Assembly: GCF_020080835.1 (NCBI RefSeq)
Contig: NC_058167.1
Span: 5,252,459 to 5,316,458 of the forward strand
Origin: Cotesia glomerata
Taxonomy: Eukaryota; Arthropoda; Insecta; Hymenoptera; Braconidae
DNA: 64,000 nt
Reading direction: 5' to 3'
A program made the position numbers and the translations under genes. How positions within the stretch are numbered: the first letter of the stretch is position 1; every line of letters begins with the position of its first letter. Positions 21,429 to 32,700 of the stretch are shown in pieces. The notes beneath the pieces are model-generated. The model did not search any database. It was not told the origin of the DNA and saw only the letters and a program-made list of their open reading frames with translations.

Positions 21429-22837
21429 TCATTTTGACGTTTTTTTTTTTAATCTTTCAGAAGTTTTCTTATTGTCTCTTTTTTTAAAAGTACTTTTATT
21501 TCTCAATGTTCTTTTTTTCGTTTTGTCTTTAAGTTTTTCACTTGTTCTATACTTTACAGATAATCTCAATTTTTTGATTCTAGAAGCATTTCGTCTTAAT
21601 TCTCTATTCTTAAAAGTATTTTGTTTTCGTAATTTTCGAATTTTGATTAAATTTTTTCTCAATTCAGCTTTCTTGTAAGTTAATTCTTTACGCAGTCGTA
21701 TTATTTTTTTATTATTTTCTTCTATTATAGAGTAAATCAATTTATATTTGGCTCTTAAACATCTCATTCTGTTTCTATTATTGATTCTTTCTTTTTTTTA
21801 TAGATCGGATTATTACGTAAGCGAGTGGTGTTAAGTATATTTCTGAAGTTTTCATTAGCTTTGTAATTTATATCTTGTCGTAAATTTTGAATTCGTTTTT
21901 TATTTTTTAAGTCTTCAGCTTTTTTATAATCTATGATTGATCGTAAATCTATATTTCTGTTTATGTTTTTAAAATTTTCATTTTGTTTATAATTTAATTT
22001 TGATCGTAATTCTATATTTCTGTTTATATTTTTTGAGTTTTCATTTTGTTTATACATTTCATCACTTCGTAAGTCTTTATTTCTCTTTATATTTATCAAA
22101 TTTTCATTTTGTTTATAAATTTCATCACTTCGTAAGTCTTTATTTTTCTTTATATTTTTCAAATTTTCATTTTGTTTATACATTTCATCATTTCGTAAGT
22201 CTTTATTTCTCTTTATATTTTTCAAATTTTCATTTTGTTTATACATTTCATCACTTCGTAAGTCTTTATTTCTCTTTACGTTTTTCAAATTTTCATTTTG
22301 TTTATACATTTCATCATTTCGTAAGTCTTTCTTTTTCTTTACATTTTTCAAATTTTCTTTTTTTTTGTACATTGTATCACTACGTCAGTTTTTATTTCTC
22401 TTTACATTTTTTAAATTTTCATTTTTTTTGTACATTGTATCACTTCGTAAGTTTGTATTTCTATTTATATTTTTTAAATTTTCATCTTTTTTGTATATTT
22501 CATTGTTTCGTAAATCTATATTCCTTTTTATATTTTTCACGTTTTCATTTATTTTGTAACTTTCTTTTTTTCTAATTTTTTTCATTGTTTTTTGATTCAG
22601 TGAATTATCTATTTTTTTAAAGTAAGTATTTTTTCTCAAGATTGTGATTCTTTCTTTGTTTTCAATTTTTTCGATTTTTTTATAATTTTCATTAGATCTT
22701 AGATTTCTTACTGCACGTTTAACAATTTCTTTTTTTGCTTTTATTTTGGTTTCTTGCTCATTTAATAAGATATTTTCGTTATAAAATTTTTTTTTTCGAT
22801 TATTTATTATCTTCTGTGATTGTCTTTTAGCTTTCAT
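21429..22837 (-). pseudogene. Helentron N-terminal repeat region, broken by a nonsense codon and two frameshifts
   Basis: Starting at the ATG at 22837, this encodes a Lys/Asn/Arg-rich region with about 12 tandem copies of a 21-residue unit (63 bp), consensus YKQNENxKNxxRNxxLR plus four variable residues, between about 22560 and 21800. Such Arg/Lys-rich arrays precede the Rep domain in other Helentron-like proteins; their role is unknown. Breaks: a TGA at 22385-22387 where sister units have a Leu codon; a frame change at an A-run near 21788-21796; and a compensating change at the 11-A run near 21430-21441, after which the frame rejoins that of the Rep ORF. The last two look like homopolymer-length errors or small indels. 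Confidence 0.65.
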
Positions 22838-23802
22838 AATTTATTTTTTTTGTATTATTAATTATATAATAATTGATTTTAAAGTTAAGTAATGTAAATT
22901 TTATTTAAAGTTTTTAATATACTAAATAAAAATAAACTCATAAAGTTAGAAAAAATTGTTTATTATGAAAAATTTAATATTTTGTATATTGATTTGTATA
23001 TTGATAATAAAATTTATTTTTAAATGTATATGTAATATAAATTACAACGAGAATTTTGTGTATTTATTCAAATTTTTGTAAACTGTTAATAAATATACTT
23101 AATATAATGATTAATAGTTATTTCATATAAGCAATACTTACAATATAAGAATAAGGATGTTGTAATATTTATCTCACTAATTAACAAATATTTATTTCAT
23201 CAAGTTTTAAATTTTATTAGTTATAATGGTTAAAGCACTTTACCAAATTTTAGATCACTAGGGGTAAAATTGTTTGTCTTATTTGATATAACTAAACGTT
23301 ATTATTAAACAATTTATAGAATTAAAAATTATGTTTTTAATTCTCCATAATAATCATTCAGAAATTGCTGAATAATAATATAATGGTATCAAATTTAGGT
23401 ACACGTAAGTGTTATGAAATGTTCGCAACTGAAAACTACACAGTCTTGAACTAAAGATGATTTCAGTCACGTTGAGTGTGTTTAATTGTTTGGGCGTGTT
23501 TGATTAAACTATATTTACCGTACCACAGTTGAAGCTCTGTAAAGTAGCTCCCTCTACAGTTATCTCCGTTTGAATTTGACAAGATATTCTATCATTGTAA
23601 ACTTGAGAGATGGACCGGAACGGAAAGTTTTAGCGGGCAGTTTAAAATTGTACTACGTACTGAAGTTATTGAAAAGGCATGGTATCAAACGCAACTTTAG
23701 AAGACTAAATTTAGTTAGTTTTGACTTTAATATGAGTGGTATATGTGTTAGCCAAAATTAATAGTTATAATTTTTTTTAGATATTTTAATAGAAAATACT
23801 TA
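22838..23802. other. AT-rich flank of the Helentron 5' side, no gene seen
   Basis: It includes the presumed 5' leader of the Helentron, whose terminus I could not define. From about 23400 the sequence is less AT-rich. A 63-codon plus-strand frame at 23570-23761 shows no recognisable features. Confidence 0.4.
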
Positions 23803-23852
23803 TATTGTACGCCTCATAAGCGGAGCGTTGAGGTAGTGCTCTATATTCAACA
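23803..23852. repeat. Single terminus of the TIR family also present at 33787-34356
   Basis: TATTGTACGCCTCATAA and the following bases (GCGGAGCG, then TGAGG, TGTGCTCTA-like) match the reverse complement of the right end of the 33787-34356 element with a few changes. No second end was found nearby, so it is a fragment or a solo terminus. Confidence 0.55.
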
Positions 23853-24401
23853 GGTCAAAAAAAGCAGTTTTTCGAAATTTAAATTGAATTTTTCATTAAT
23901 TAAATTGCATTGACAAGATAATATGAGTGTACGTATATCAATAAAAAAATATGTGTGTGTACCAGAGTACACAGGTAAGAAGTGAAACTTCTTTATGACA
24001 TCATTTTTTTACTATTTATAACTTCACAGAAATTGGGTAGATGAGACTTTAGAAAAAAAAATTTTTTCCGGATTAAATTGAAGCTATTTTGGTATTATAG
24101 ACATACATACAAATAATATGAGTAATTCATTTTATCATTGCTCTTATCTATATTGTTAAGAGAATATAAGCGAAATTTTGTGGTCAGTGTATTTATATGA
24201 TAAAATGGGTTTTTATGGTAAAATTTGGTATCGTTGGAAAAGTTTTGACCCGGAGTTATGCCTTTTTAAGGTTTCATATCATTCTCACCAATAGTTAATT
24301 TATGATGATAAGTATTTAGGCTGCATTCGTAAATGCTCTATCTCTAGATACATAGTTAAGAAATGACCCTGTATCTTGTGAACTATTGACATTGTTAAAG
24401 A

Positions 24402-24571
24402 TATAAGCTCATCTCGATGTTACACTCATCAAGATCTTTCATTTAAGTACCCACATCAATTTTTCATATATTTATATGTATTATATATATGTATATATGA
24501 AAAATATATCAAAATGCATGTGGGTACTTGCATGAAAGCTCTTGATGAGTATAACACCGGGATGGGCTTAT
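24402..24571. repeat. Imperfect palindrome (about 170 bp hairpin)
   Basis: The left arm runs ATAAGCTCATCTCGATG...ACTCATCAAGA...AAGTACCCACAT...TTTTTCATATA; the right arm gives the reverse complement with some mismatches, ending GATGGGCTTAT. The centre is an AT-only loop. Related sequence recurs at 58385-58560. Confidence 0.75.
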
Positions 24572-24584
24572 CTATATATATATA

Positions 24585-24824
24585 AGAGATTTCCACCTAT
24601 ATAGTCACTTATCACGATATCTCTGGAACCATTAGAGCTAAAGACTTGAAATTTGGTAGGAATATTCTTTTCACCGAGTAGAGGTCAGCTAAGAACGGAT
24701 TTTACGAAATTCCACCCCCAAGAGGGGTTGCGGGGTGTTAATTGAAAAAAATTCACATTTTAAAAATACAGCTCTTATAGGTATTAAACTTAGTCAGGAT
24801 ATTCTTTTTGGCATGTTTGAATTT
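24585..24824. repeat. Dispersed repeat unit (GGAACCATTAGAGC... type)
   Basis: It contains phrases such as GGTAGGAATATTCTTTTCACC, GAGGTCAGCTAAGAACGGAT, and a CCACCCCCAAGAGGGGTTGCGG core. The same phrases recur in diverged form at 32050-32700. I believe such repeats are common in parasitoid-wasp genomes, but that is recollection, not shown here. Confidence 0.55.
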
Positions 24825-25776
24825 TGTTATGTCCGAAAAATATGATCTTGGGATTCGGTAGCTGGACTATCGGAGGTTCGGATAACAGATGAATTTCCCT
24901 AACGAAAGTATCGTTAAGTTTTATTTTATGGGTTTGCGAAGGTGAAAACCCTGGAGAGGGCCCCTTGATTAAGACAATCGACCTCGGAAATAATAATAAT
25001 AACCTCCACTTACTATTGCGAATCTTGACTCCAACGATGATTCTTTCTTTGATTGGACTTTATCTTCCGTTGCTTGGCCGCTTCCTTCCTCCTGTTGGAC
25101 TGGAGGTTAAAGGTTGAAGGTTGAAGGGCTTCTTAATTTATGAATGATGGTACACTTTGATTCAAGTTTTTAGGTTTGTATTCAGATTAAAGGCCCTATG
25201 GGCAAACACGTCTTAACTTACACTGATCACTTATTAACTAATACCAATATAAAATAGCGTTGAAAGTATATGAGTTCGTAACCGGAGTAACGACCCCGGC
25301 AAACAAAAGTTCGCCGATTATAATTCACAAAAGGAAAAGATGATTTGAGAGTGGGACCAGGTCACCGGAACTGCGGGAATCTCGATTATCGTAAACACGA
25401 ATCGTGGCTCGAAGAATCACAATCACAGAATCCCTCGGAAATACCGTTAAGGAAACTCCGAAATTAGAAAATAAAGGAAAAGTGACTAATTAATTTAATA
25501 CCTGAAGTCTGCCTACATCGTGTCGGGGTGTAAGGACTCACCAGGGCTCTTAAGGCAGAACTGTTACCCCTTGTAAATGAGCTGGCGAATTATGGTGTTC
25601 ACGTCTTTTATCCACCTCGGTCGCGATTTGCAAGTGGGGCTCTTACTGATGAGGAGTGATAATGCGCGGTAATGTGTATTCTTCAGCCACGAAGTGAGTT
25701 GTCGCGCAGTCCAGGTTGTTGTTCCCCTAAATAATATGCAAGCGCTGCACTTTTTCGGCAGGAATGGGGAGGCCCT
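24825..25776 (+). repeat. Possible LTR edge of a second, related retroelement, cut by an assembly gap
   Basis: TGTTATGTCCGAAAAATATGATC at 24825 resembles the LTR start of the full element (TGTTATATCCGAAA...GATG), then diverges completely. The stretch is markedly GC-richer than its surroundings up to the N-run. No PBS or pol domain is readable. An alternative is an unrelated repeat that shares the first dozen bases by chance. Confidence 0.35.
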
Positions 25777-25876
25777 NNNNNNNNNNNNNNNNNNNNNNNN
25801 NNNNNNNNNNNNNNNNNNNNNNNNNNNNNNNNNNNNNNNNNNNNNNNNNNNNNNNNNNNNNNNNNNNNNNNNNNNN
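25777..25876. other. Assembly gap, 100 N
   Basis: This is a run of exactly 100 N, the usual symbol for a gap of unknown size. Any reading frame drawn across it is artificial. Confidence 1.
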
Positions 25877-28800
25877 ATTTCTGATTTGAATTTCAACATT
25901 TCCATTTGGGAACGTCTGCAGGATCTCGTAAGGACCATCATAATGGTCCCCAAACTTATGGGGTTTTGGCCCCTTTAAAAGAAACACATTATCCCCCTTC
26001 TCAAAGCTTATAAGTTTAGACTTTTTATCGTAAATTTCTTTTGACTTTATTTTTGATTTAATCAAATTTTCCCAGGCTAGATTACGAGCCCGAGTTAATC
26101 TATCTACTAATTTTATTATATAATCCTCGTAAGTAGGTAACTTGTCGAGATCATGCAGAGGTTCCTCCGTGGGGACACGCGCAGTTTTTCCATATACTAG
26201 CTCAAAGGGAGTGAATTTCGTTCCTTCGTGAACGCAAGTATTATAGGAAAATGTTGCCAATTCTAGCCATTCGTCCCATTCGCGGTCCTTACTTATATAT
26301 TGTTTTAAGTATTCACCCAGAACATGATGAGATCGTTCAAGGGAACCATTAGACTGGGGTCGAAACGCTGTAGTTTGGATTTTTTTTATTTTAAAACGTT
26401 TACTTATTCTTTGTAGGAATGTACTGATAAAATTCCTTCCTTGGTCCGTTAGTAAAACCTTAGGGGCTCCAAACGTACAAATAAAACGTTTGATGAAAAC
26501 GTCTGCAACGGTAGTAGCCGACATGTTAATTAGCGGAATAGCAAGACAAAATTTTGACAATTGGTCTTGGATGGTAAGGACATATTCATTGCCCGTTTTA
26601 GTGACCGGCAATGGACCTACAATGTCCATTGCAATTTTCTCGAATACTACCCCGGGGGTATCTGTTATCATCATTGGTTGCCTAGTTTTGACTCGAACTA
26701 ATTTTTTCAATTGGCAGTCTAGACATTGTTGTATTCTAAACTGCACATCTTGTTTTAGATTTTCCCAGTAGTAATTTACCCTAATACGGTTGTACGTTTT
26801 TGATACGCCCTTATGTCCCCCTATAGGTGACTTGTGGGCTTCGAAAAATATTCGATCTCGTTCCTCCTGAGGAATGTACCTGACTGTACCTAAACAAATT
26901 ATCGGTTTTATTTCATCCGAAATATAAATATCATGAATTACTGAAAGTGCTTCTTTCCATGGGACGTTATCTACAAAGTCTGAGTACGCGATGGAAAAAG
27001 AAGAGACACTTTTATCTCTCAATATACCCTTCAACTTAACTAATGTTTTAGCTATATTAGACCTAATTCTTAGGGCTGATTCGCCATTCATTCCGCGAAT
27101 TACTAGTCCGAAATAGTTTTTTCCACCTTTCTTAGACCAATATACCTGGCCAACATCCATAAACCCTATTTTGGGTAATTTACCTAAAGTTTGCAACGCC
27201 CGTGAGCCTTCATCACAGGGTTGCCCATCTTCCCTTAGGAAGTAAACTAAATTGTCTCTCCTATACTGAAATAAATCTTTAATTGCTATAATACTATTTA
27301 ATTTTTCTTCTTTGTTTACTGATTCGTTCATCTCTTCTGCTAGTGAATTTGATTCACTGGCAGACGTACCGGTCTCGACATCAGAATCCGTTTCCGAAAC
27401 GTTTTCTTGAAATAAATCTCCTTCATTTTTATTTTTATTATTTATATATATTTGATTGTCCGTTTTGCCCACCGGACTGTCCGGCCCACCGGTAGAACCT
27501 CCGTCTCCCGGATCTGAACCGCTTTTCTGAGAGCTCTCTATCTCCAAGGAAGACCTGGCCTGCTCTGTCTGTTGAGAGCTTTCAGGACTCAGATTGAACG
27601 TTTCAGGTACTTTTACCGTTTTTCGCGGCCTACCACGTCCCTTCTTCGGCGGTTCCACATCTTTAGGTGGTTCTTTTTCAACCGCTTCAGAACTTCCTAT
27701 TCTATCGGTAACCCGCGATAAACGGTTACTTTGCGCGCGAGTAGTAATGTTCACCGGTTCAATCGGGTTCCGAGACAACGCATCCGCGTTCAAATTAATT
27801 TTACCTGGTTTATATATAACGTCATATTCATACTCGGCGAGCTTCCATCGCCACTTCAGAATCCTAACGTTTCCGTCTTTCGAGGTTCGGAACCAAACCA
27901 AAGGTTTATGGTCCGTTACTAAAACAAAAGGTCGCCCGTAAATGTAGGGTCTAAAATTTTTGACAGCTTGAAGCATAGCAAATGCTTCTTTCTCGTAGGT
28001 GTCGTAACGCAATTCTGCGCCCCTTAATACTCTTGAAAAATAAGCGATAGGTCGATCTTTTCCTATCTCCCCTTGAGATAAAACCGCCCCCACAGCCGCC
28101 CCGGAGGCATCGGTGGTTATAATAAAGGGTTTTGTAAAGTCTGGGTACTGTAAAACCGGCGCGGTACACAGCGCTGTCTTTAACTCCTCAAAGGCTGACT
28201 GAGTATCTTCAGACCAGACAAACTGTGCATCCTTTTCCAACAATTTAGTTAAAGGTTTGGCGATTCTGGAAAAGTTCTTAATAAAACGACGATAATACCC
28301 CGTTAGGCCCAAAAATTCTCTAATGTTTCGAGGAGTTTTAGGAATTGGAAAATCCTTAACTGCTTCTAATTTGTCAGGGTTAGGTTTTAACCCCTCACGG
28401 CTGATTATATGTCCTAAATAATTTACTTCAGGGCGTAGAAAATCGCATTTTTCCGGCTGTAATTGCAAATTCGCCTTCCTCAGCCTATCCATAAGCTCAT
28501 CTATTCTACGTTCATGCTCTTCCAAGCTCTTCGCAAAAACTATTATGTCATCAAGATACACAAACATTGAGACTCCCTGAAGTCCAGTCAACCCAGTATC
28601 CATCAACCTTTGGAAGGTTGCTGGGGCATTTTTTAGTCCAAAAGGCATGCGAGTGTACTCCCAATGCCCCTGTGGAGTGGAAAAAGCTGTTTTATGACCG
28701 TCTTTAGGGTCCATCTCAATCTGATAGTATCCCGAAGCCAAATCAAAGACGGAGAAATACCTGGAGCCTCCCAGTTGATCCAAAATTTCAGTGATTGTCG

Positions 28801-30876
28801 GTAACGGATAAGCGTCAGTAATTGTTTTTTCATTTAATAACCTAAAGTCTATAACTACCCTCCATCTTTTATTCCCGTTCGCGTCAGCCTTCTTTGGAAC
28901 AATCCAAATAGGGCTATTATACGGTGACTCAGAAGGTTTTAATACTCCGATGTTCAATCCTTCTTTTACATGTTTTTCAACCTCTGGTTTCAAGTTATGA
29001 GGTATACGATACTGTTTTGTGGAAATAGGAAAGTCAGAATTGGTGGGAATTCGGTGTTTATATAAATTACTAGAACTCAACGGCTCTCCCGGAATATAGA
29101 ATCTGTCGGCGTGTTTCTTTACTAGTCGTTCGACATGAGCTTTTTCTTTACTGTCTAAGTAATCTAAACGTAAAAGAGGCTTTATCCGTTCAAATCTGTC
29201 TGAAGCGTCAGTATTTTTTAAAATAGTAAATATTCGCTTTGTAATTCCTAAATACGTATGTATGTCTTGATTTGGTCCAATTGGATCAACTGGAGAAGGT
29301 CCAAAAACTTCATCCACTTCTCGAACTGTTAATTCGGGAATTTTAACTCCTACTAAATTATTAGTAGTGTTGTATATTTGTAGATAGGCTCTATCATCTT
29401 TAACTTTAACTAGACAACTCCCCGCGTAGATTCCCTTACCAATCCTAAGCCTAGGAATATATCCCTCCTTGACTTCAGGATTTTTGACCTTAATATAAAA
29501 GGTGGATTCGCTACGCCGCGGAATATACATAACCCCATTTACCACTCTATTCGGTTTTTTAAATGGATATTTATCGTTTTCAATCTCTAAAATTTTATTT
29601 TTATAATCTATTTTTGCCCCGTATTCCGAAAAAAATTGAGAACCAACTAAGCCTGCGTGGGGAATTGCTAAACTATTCGGGACAACATGACATTCAGTTT
29701 TCCTACCAAAAAGGTTTAAATACACACTACCCAGAGTTGATATTGGAAAGTTTGAGATCCCATGCAGTTCAATTATATTGTCTTTATTAATTTTAATATT
29801 TTCCTTCAAAAATTTTACTTTAATTAAATTTGGTGATGCCCCCGAGTCAAGCATCATAACAATATCATTTTGTTTAGACGATTTACCGACTACAGCAAAC
29901 GGTAAATTGTCTAAATCTGATTTTACTTCTACTTTATTTACTGAGTCCTCGTCCACGCTCAAACTCTGAATCGTGTGCACTGATTTTGCTGTCCTGTTGT
30001 CCTCCCCTCCGCCCCCTGAAAAGGACCGACTCCCGTTTCCTTTGATAAAATTTACTGCTTTTAAAAATCTGCAATTTTCCTCACTATGGTTATTCAACCC
30101 GCAAATATCACAAAAGTCTCCCGAGTTATTGTTGTTATTATTGTTGCTATTATTCGCATTTCCCCTACGGTTATTATTATTGGAACTATTACCGTTCTTG
30201 TTCGAAATTTGATTCGCGTTATTTTTGTTAGAGTTAGGACCGGAGTTGGTACTATTATTCATTCTGTTTGGGTTGAGATCACAATATCTGGCAGAGTGCC
30301 CTTTCTTCCCGCATAATTGACACTTTACTTTAGAATATCGATTTTGATCGGGTTGAACTATTTGGGGGCATTTTCTCGCGAAATGCCCTTTTTCATAACA
30401 GACTTGACATTTTTGATCGGGACAATCCTTTGCGATATGTCCTGTTTTATGGCAACGATAACAAGTGATATTCGCGGAATTATTTTGATTATGATTATTA
30501 TTATTATTATTTTGATTATGATTATTAGTGACGGGGATGACGTTATTAAGGACGGGGGTGGTTGTAACCTTAACTGAATTTACTTTCTTCGATTTCCCCG
30601 GCTCTTTTTCCTTTGACTCATTCATCAATTCATATCGTGCTTTCAATTTTTTCTCTATTTTGATCGCGTTTGACAGAGCCTCATCGACGTTAGCACATAC
30701 AGGCATTCGTCTATCGATTTCTTGATCCAGATTTTGTGTAAAAATATCCGCAAGAGATGCATTTACCCTATCTTTAAACGCTTGGACATTTTCAGGAGTT
30801 AAATCAGGGTTATCTGAAAGGTGACATTCAACGATTTCGCGTGCTTTTTTCCTTAATCGATTCGCGAACTCTACTA
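25877..30876 (-). CDS. Partial Gag-Pol of a second retroelement copy, gag and pol fused in frame
   Basis: This fragment aligns to 7472-12473 of the full element in reverse orientation, from mid-gag to the integrase C-terminus. It is open throughout, with no stop, and both ends are cut by gaps. The four zinc knuckles, protease (DSGA), RT (YLDD), RNase H and the integrase D-D-35-E are present. I count about eight to ten amino-acid differences, e.g. a knuckle reading GHFARKC instead of GHSAREC, and FYIPGE for FYTPGE. Two bases (CG in GACTCCGAG) are absent near 29945, replacing the gag stop by a direct join into pol (EDS then VNKVEV). Lengths agree: 5,002 bases in copy 1 against 5,000 here. Confidence 0.9.
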
Positions 30877-30976
30877 NNNNNNNNNNNNNNNNNNNNNNNN
30901 NNNNNNNNNNNNNNNNNNNNNNNNNNNNNNNNNNNNNNNNNNNNNNNNNNNNNNNNNNNNNNNNNNNNNNNNNNNN
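30877..30976. other. Assembly gap, 100 N
   Basis: This is a second run of exactly 100 N. Together with the first gap it brackets exactly 5,000 bp. Confidence 1.
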
Positions 30977-31440
30977 TATGGAAATCCCTAAATTTGGAGG
31001 GTTTCTAAAATCTTAAATTGGAAAATTTTTAAATTAGCTTTTTAGTAAAATAAGTTAAAGCTTCGTAAAAATAGGTAATAATATTAAAAAAATAAAAAAT
31101 TCAAATTATGTCAAAAGTAAAATTAAGCATTTGTGAGAAAAACATGCAAGTAGAAAAAACAGCCAACTTAAAAATGGAAATCTCTAAATAAATATATTCT
31201 TAAAATCAGAAATTAAAAAAAAGAATTCATAAAAATTTAAAAGTCTTTAGATTACCGAATAAAAAAAAGAATAATTATAAATTGAATGAATTAAAAATAA
31301 ATAAACGAAAAATTTGAACATCTAAAATAAGGAAATCTTAAAAAAGAGGTTATTTAAAAATACGATCTTTAAAAATTGGAAATTACTAAATATGGAAACT
31401 TTAAAACTTTACCTCTTGAACTTAGCCAATACTAAATTCT

Positions 31441-31576
31441 GTAATCGTTAAAATTGGCCGTTTCTAAAATCGCTAGTTCGTGAAATCAGCCGATTCTAAA
31501 CTCGGTAATTATTAAAATTGGCCGTTTCTAAAATCGGTAAATCGTAAAATCAGCCGATTCTAAACTCGGCGATTCA
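31441..31576. repeat. Tandem repeat, 64-bp unit, two copies
   Basis: AAATTGGCCGTTTCTAAAAT starts at 31451 and again at 31515, and each copy continues to AATCAGCCGATTCTAAACTC. Shorter pieces of the motif occur upstream and downstream. Confidence 0.8.
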
Positions 31577-32049
31577 TAATAATAGTTAATTTTAAGCCTA
31601 GATTTTACGTATTTGAGGCTATTAAAATTAAAAAATTTAGTTATTGACGAAATAATTAAAAAATAAATCTGTTATTCGTGGTGATTCGTAAATCTTTTAA
31701 TAAAAATAATATATTTTTCATGTTGATATTTTTTTTATTTTAAGAATATAAAAATTTAATTTTTTAGAGGTGACCTAACGGCCAACTCTCGACATTTATA
31801 ATTTTTACGAGCTTGAAAAGCTAGAAAATTGTCCTGTGGTCTATTTTTGAGCTGTTCGAGCTCCAAAGTCTGACAATACTTTTTGATTAAAAATTTTTAC
31901 AAGATTTTGTTTGATAAGAAAGATAATGTCAAAGTTATTTTCAAAAAATCATTATTTATAAATATTAAAATCACTATATTTTTTATATATGATATAAAAT
32001 ATATATGATATACTATACATTCAATATTTCTTGTATATGTGATGTAGAA

Positions 32050-32700
32050 ATAATCTAAGAGCGGATTTTACGACAAACCACTCCTAATAAGGATTACGTG
32101 GGTTGGTGTTGACAATGAAAAATCTTAATTTCCAAAATATAGCTCCAAAAAGCTGTGAATTTCGTAGGAATCTTTTATTTATCATGTAGAGATCATCTTA
32201 AAACAGTTTTCAAAAAATTGTACTTCCGATAGGGATTACGGGGGTGGGTGTTAACCCTTCGTACCTGTTGTGTTTTTTTTGTCTCACTTGCACTATAGCG
32301 CCGCCCTATAAGTTGAATGTTGTTGCATGAGAGAAATTCTCATAGCAACCGGCTTGAAGGGTTGAAATCTAAAATTTTAATTTCCAAACTGTAACTTCTG
32401 CAGATTCTAAATTTGGTCGGAATCTTTGTGTACGATGTCAAGTTCAGAGGATGGATTTTCTCGAATTTTAACCCCAAAATGGATTGTGGGGGCGTTAACA
32501 ATGAAAATTTCTCATTTCCAATCGATAGTTTTTATGGAAAGTTTAGTTGAAATCTTTTATTTATAATGTAGAAATTATCTCGAAAAGAATCTTACGAAAT
32601 TCCTCCCCCACATAGGAGTGCGGGAGTGATAATTGTCAAAAATTTAAATTTTTCAAATACAGTTCCTACAAATATAAAATTTGATAGAATCTCAAGAGAA
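32050..32700. repeat. Diverged tandem array of about 160-bp units
   Basis: Three to four units share the order: GGATTTTACGA, a CC-rich then GGATTACGGGGGTGG-like core, GTTAACAATGAAAATT, TTTCCAAA.TATAG, and GGAATCTTTTATTTAT.ATGTAGA.ATC. The units have drifted heavily and one is interrupted near 32260-32370. They are related to the single unit at 24585-24824. Confidence 0.6.

Larger units (their letters stand above)
2355..22837 (-). mobile_element. Helentron-type Helitron (rolling-circle transposon), interrupted by an LTR retroelement
   Basis: Read on the minus strand, the coding pieces give: tandem 21-residue repeats (22.5-21.85 kb), a cysteine-rich N-terminal region, a Helitron-like Rep domain with HUH and paired tyrosines, a PIF1-type helicase with Walker A, then an endonuclease/exonuclease/phosphatase (EEP) domain. 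After the 11.8-kb insertion the order continues with the second half of EEP, a C48/Ulp1-like protease and an OTU-like protease. Rep plus helicase defines Helitrons; added EEP and OTU modules are typical of the Helentron branch. Termini were not located, so the limits given are those of the coding part. The body has long open frames; the N-terminal repeat part carries a nonsense change and two homopolymer frameshifts. Confidence 0.85.

Noticed and set aside
22000..22575. Plus-strand ORFs of Phe/Tyr-rich repeats opposite the Helentron N-terminus
   Set aside because: They are the antisense shadow of the 21-residue repeats (63-bp periodicity keeps all frames open).
25727..25876. Extra C-terminal residues of the second pol copy beyond the gap
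   Set aside because: They are read through 100 N into unrelated sequence.
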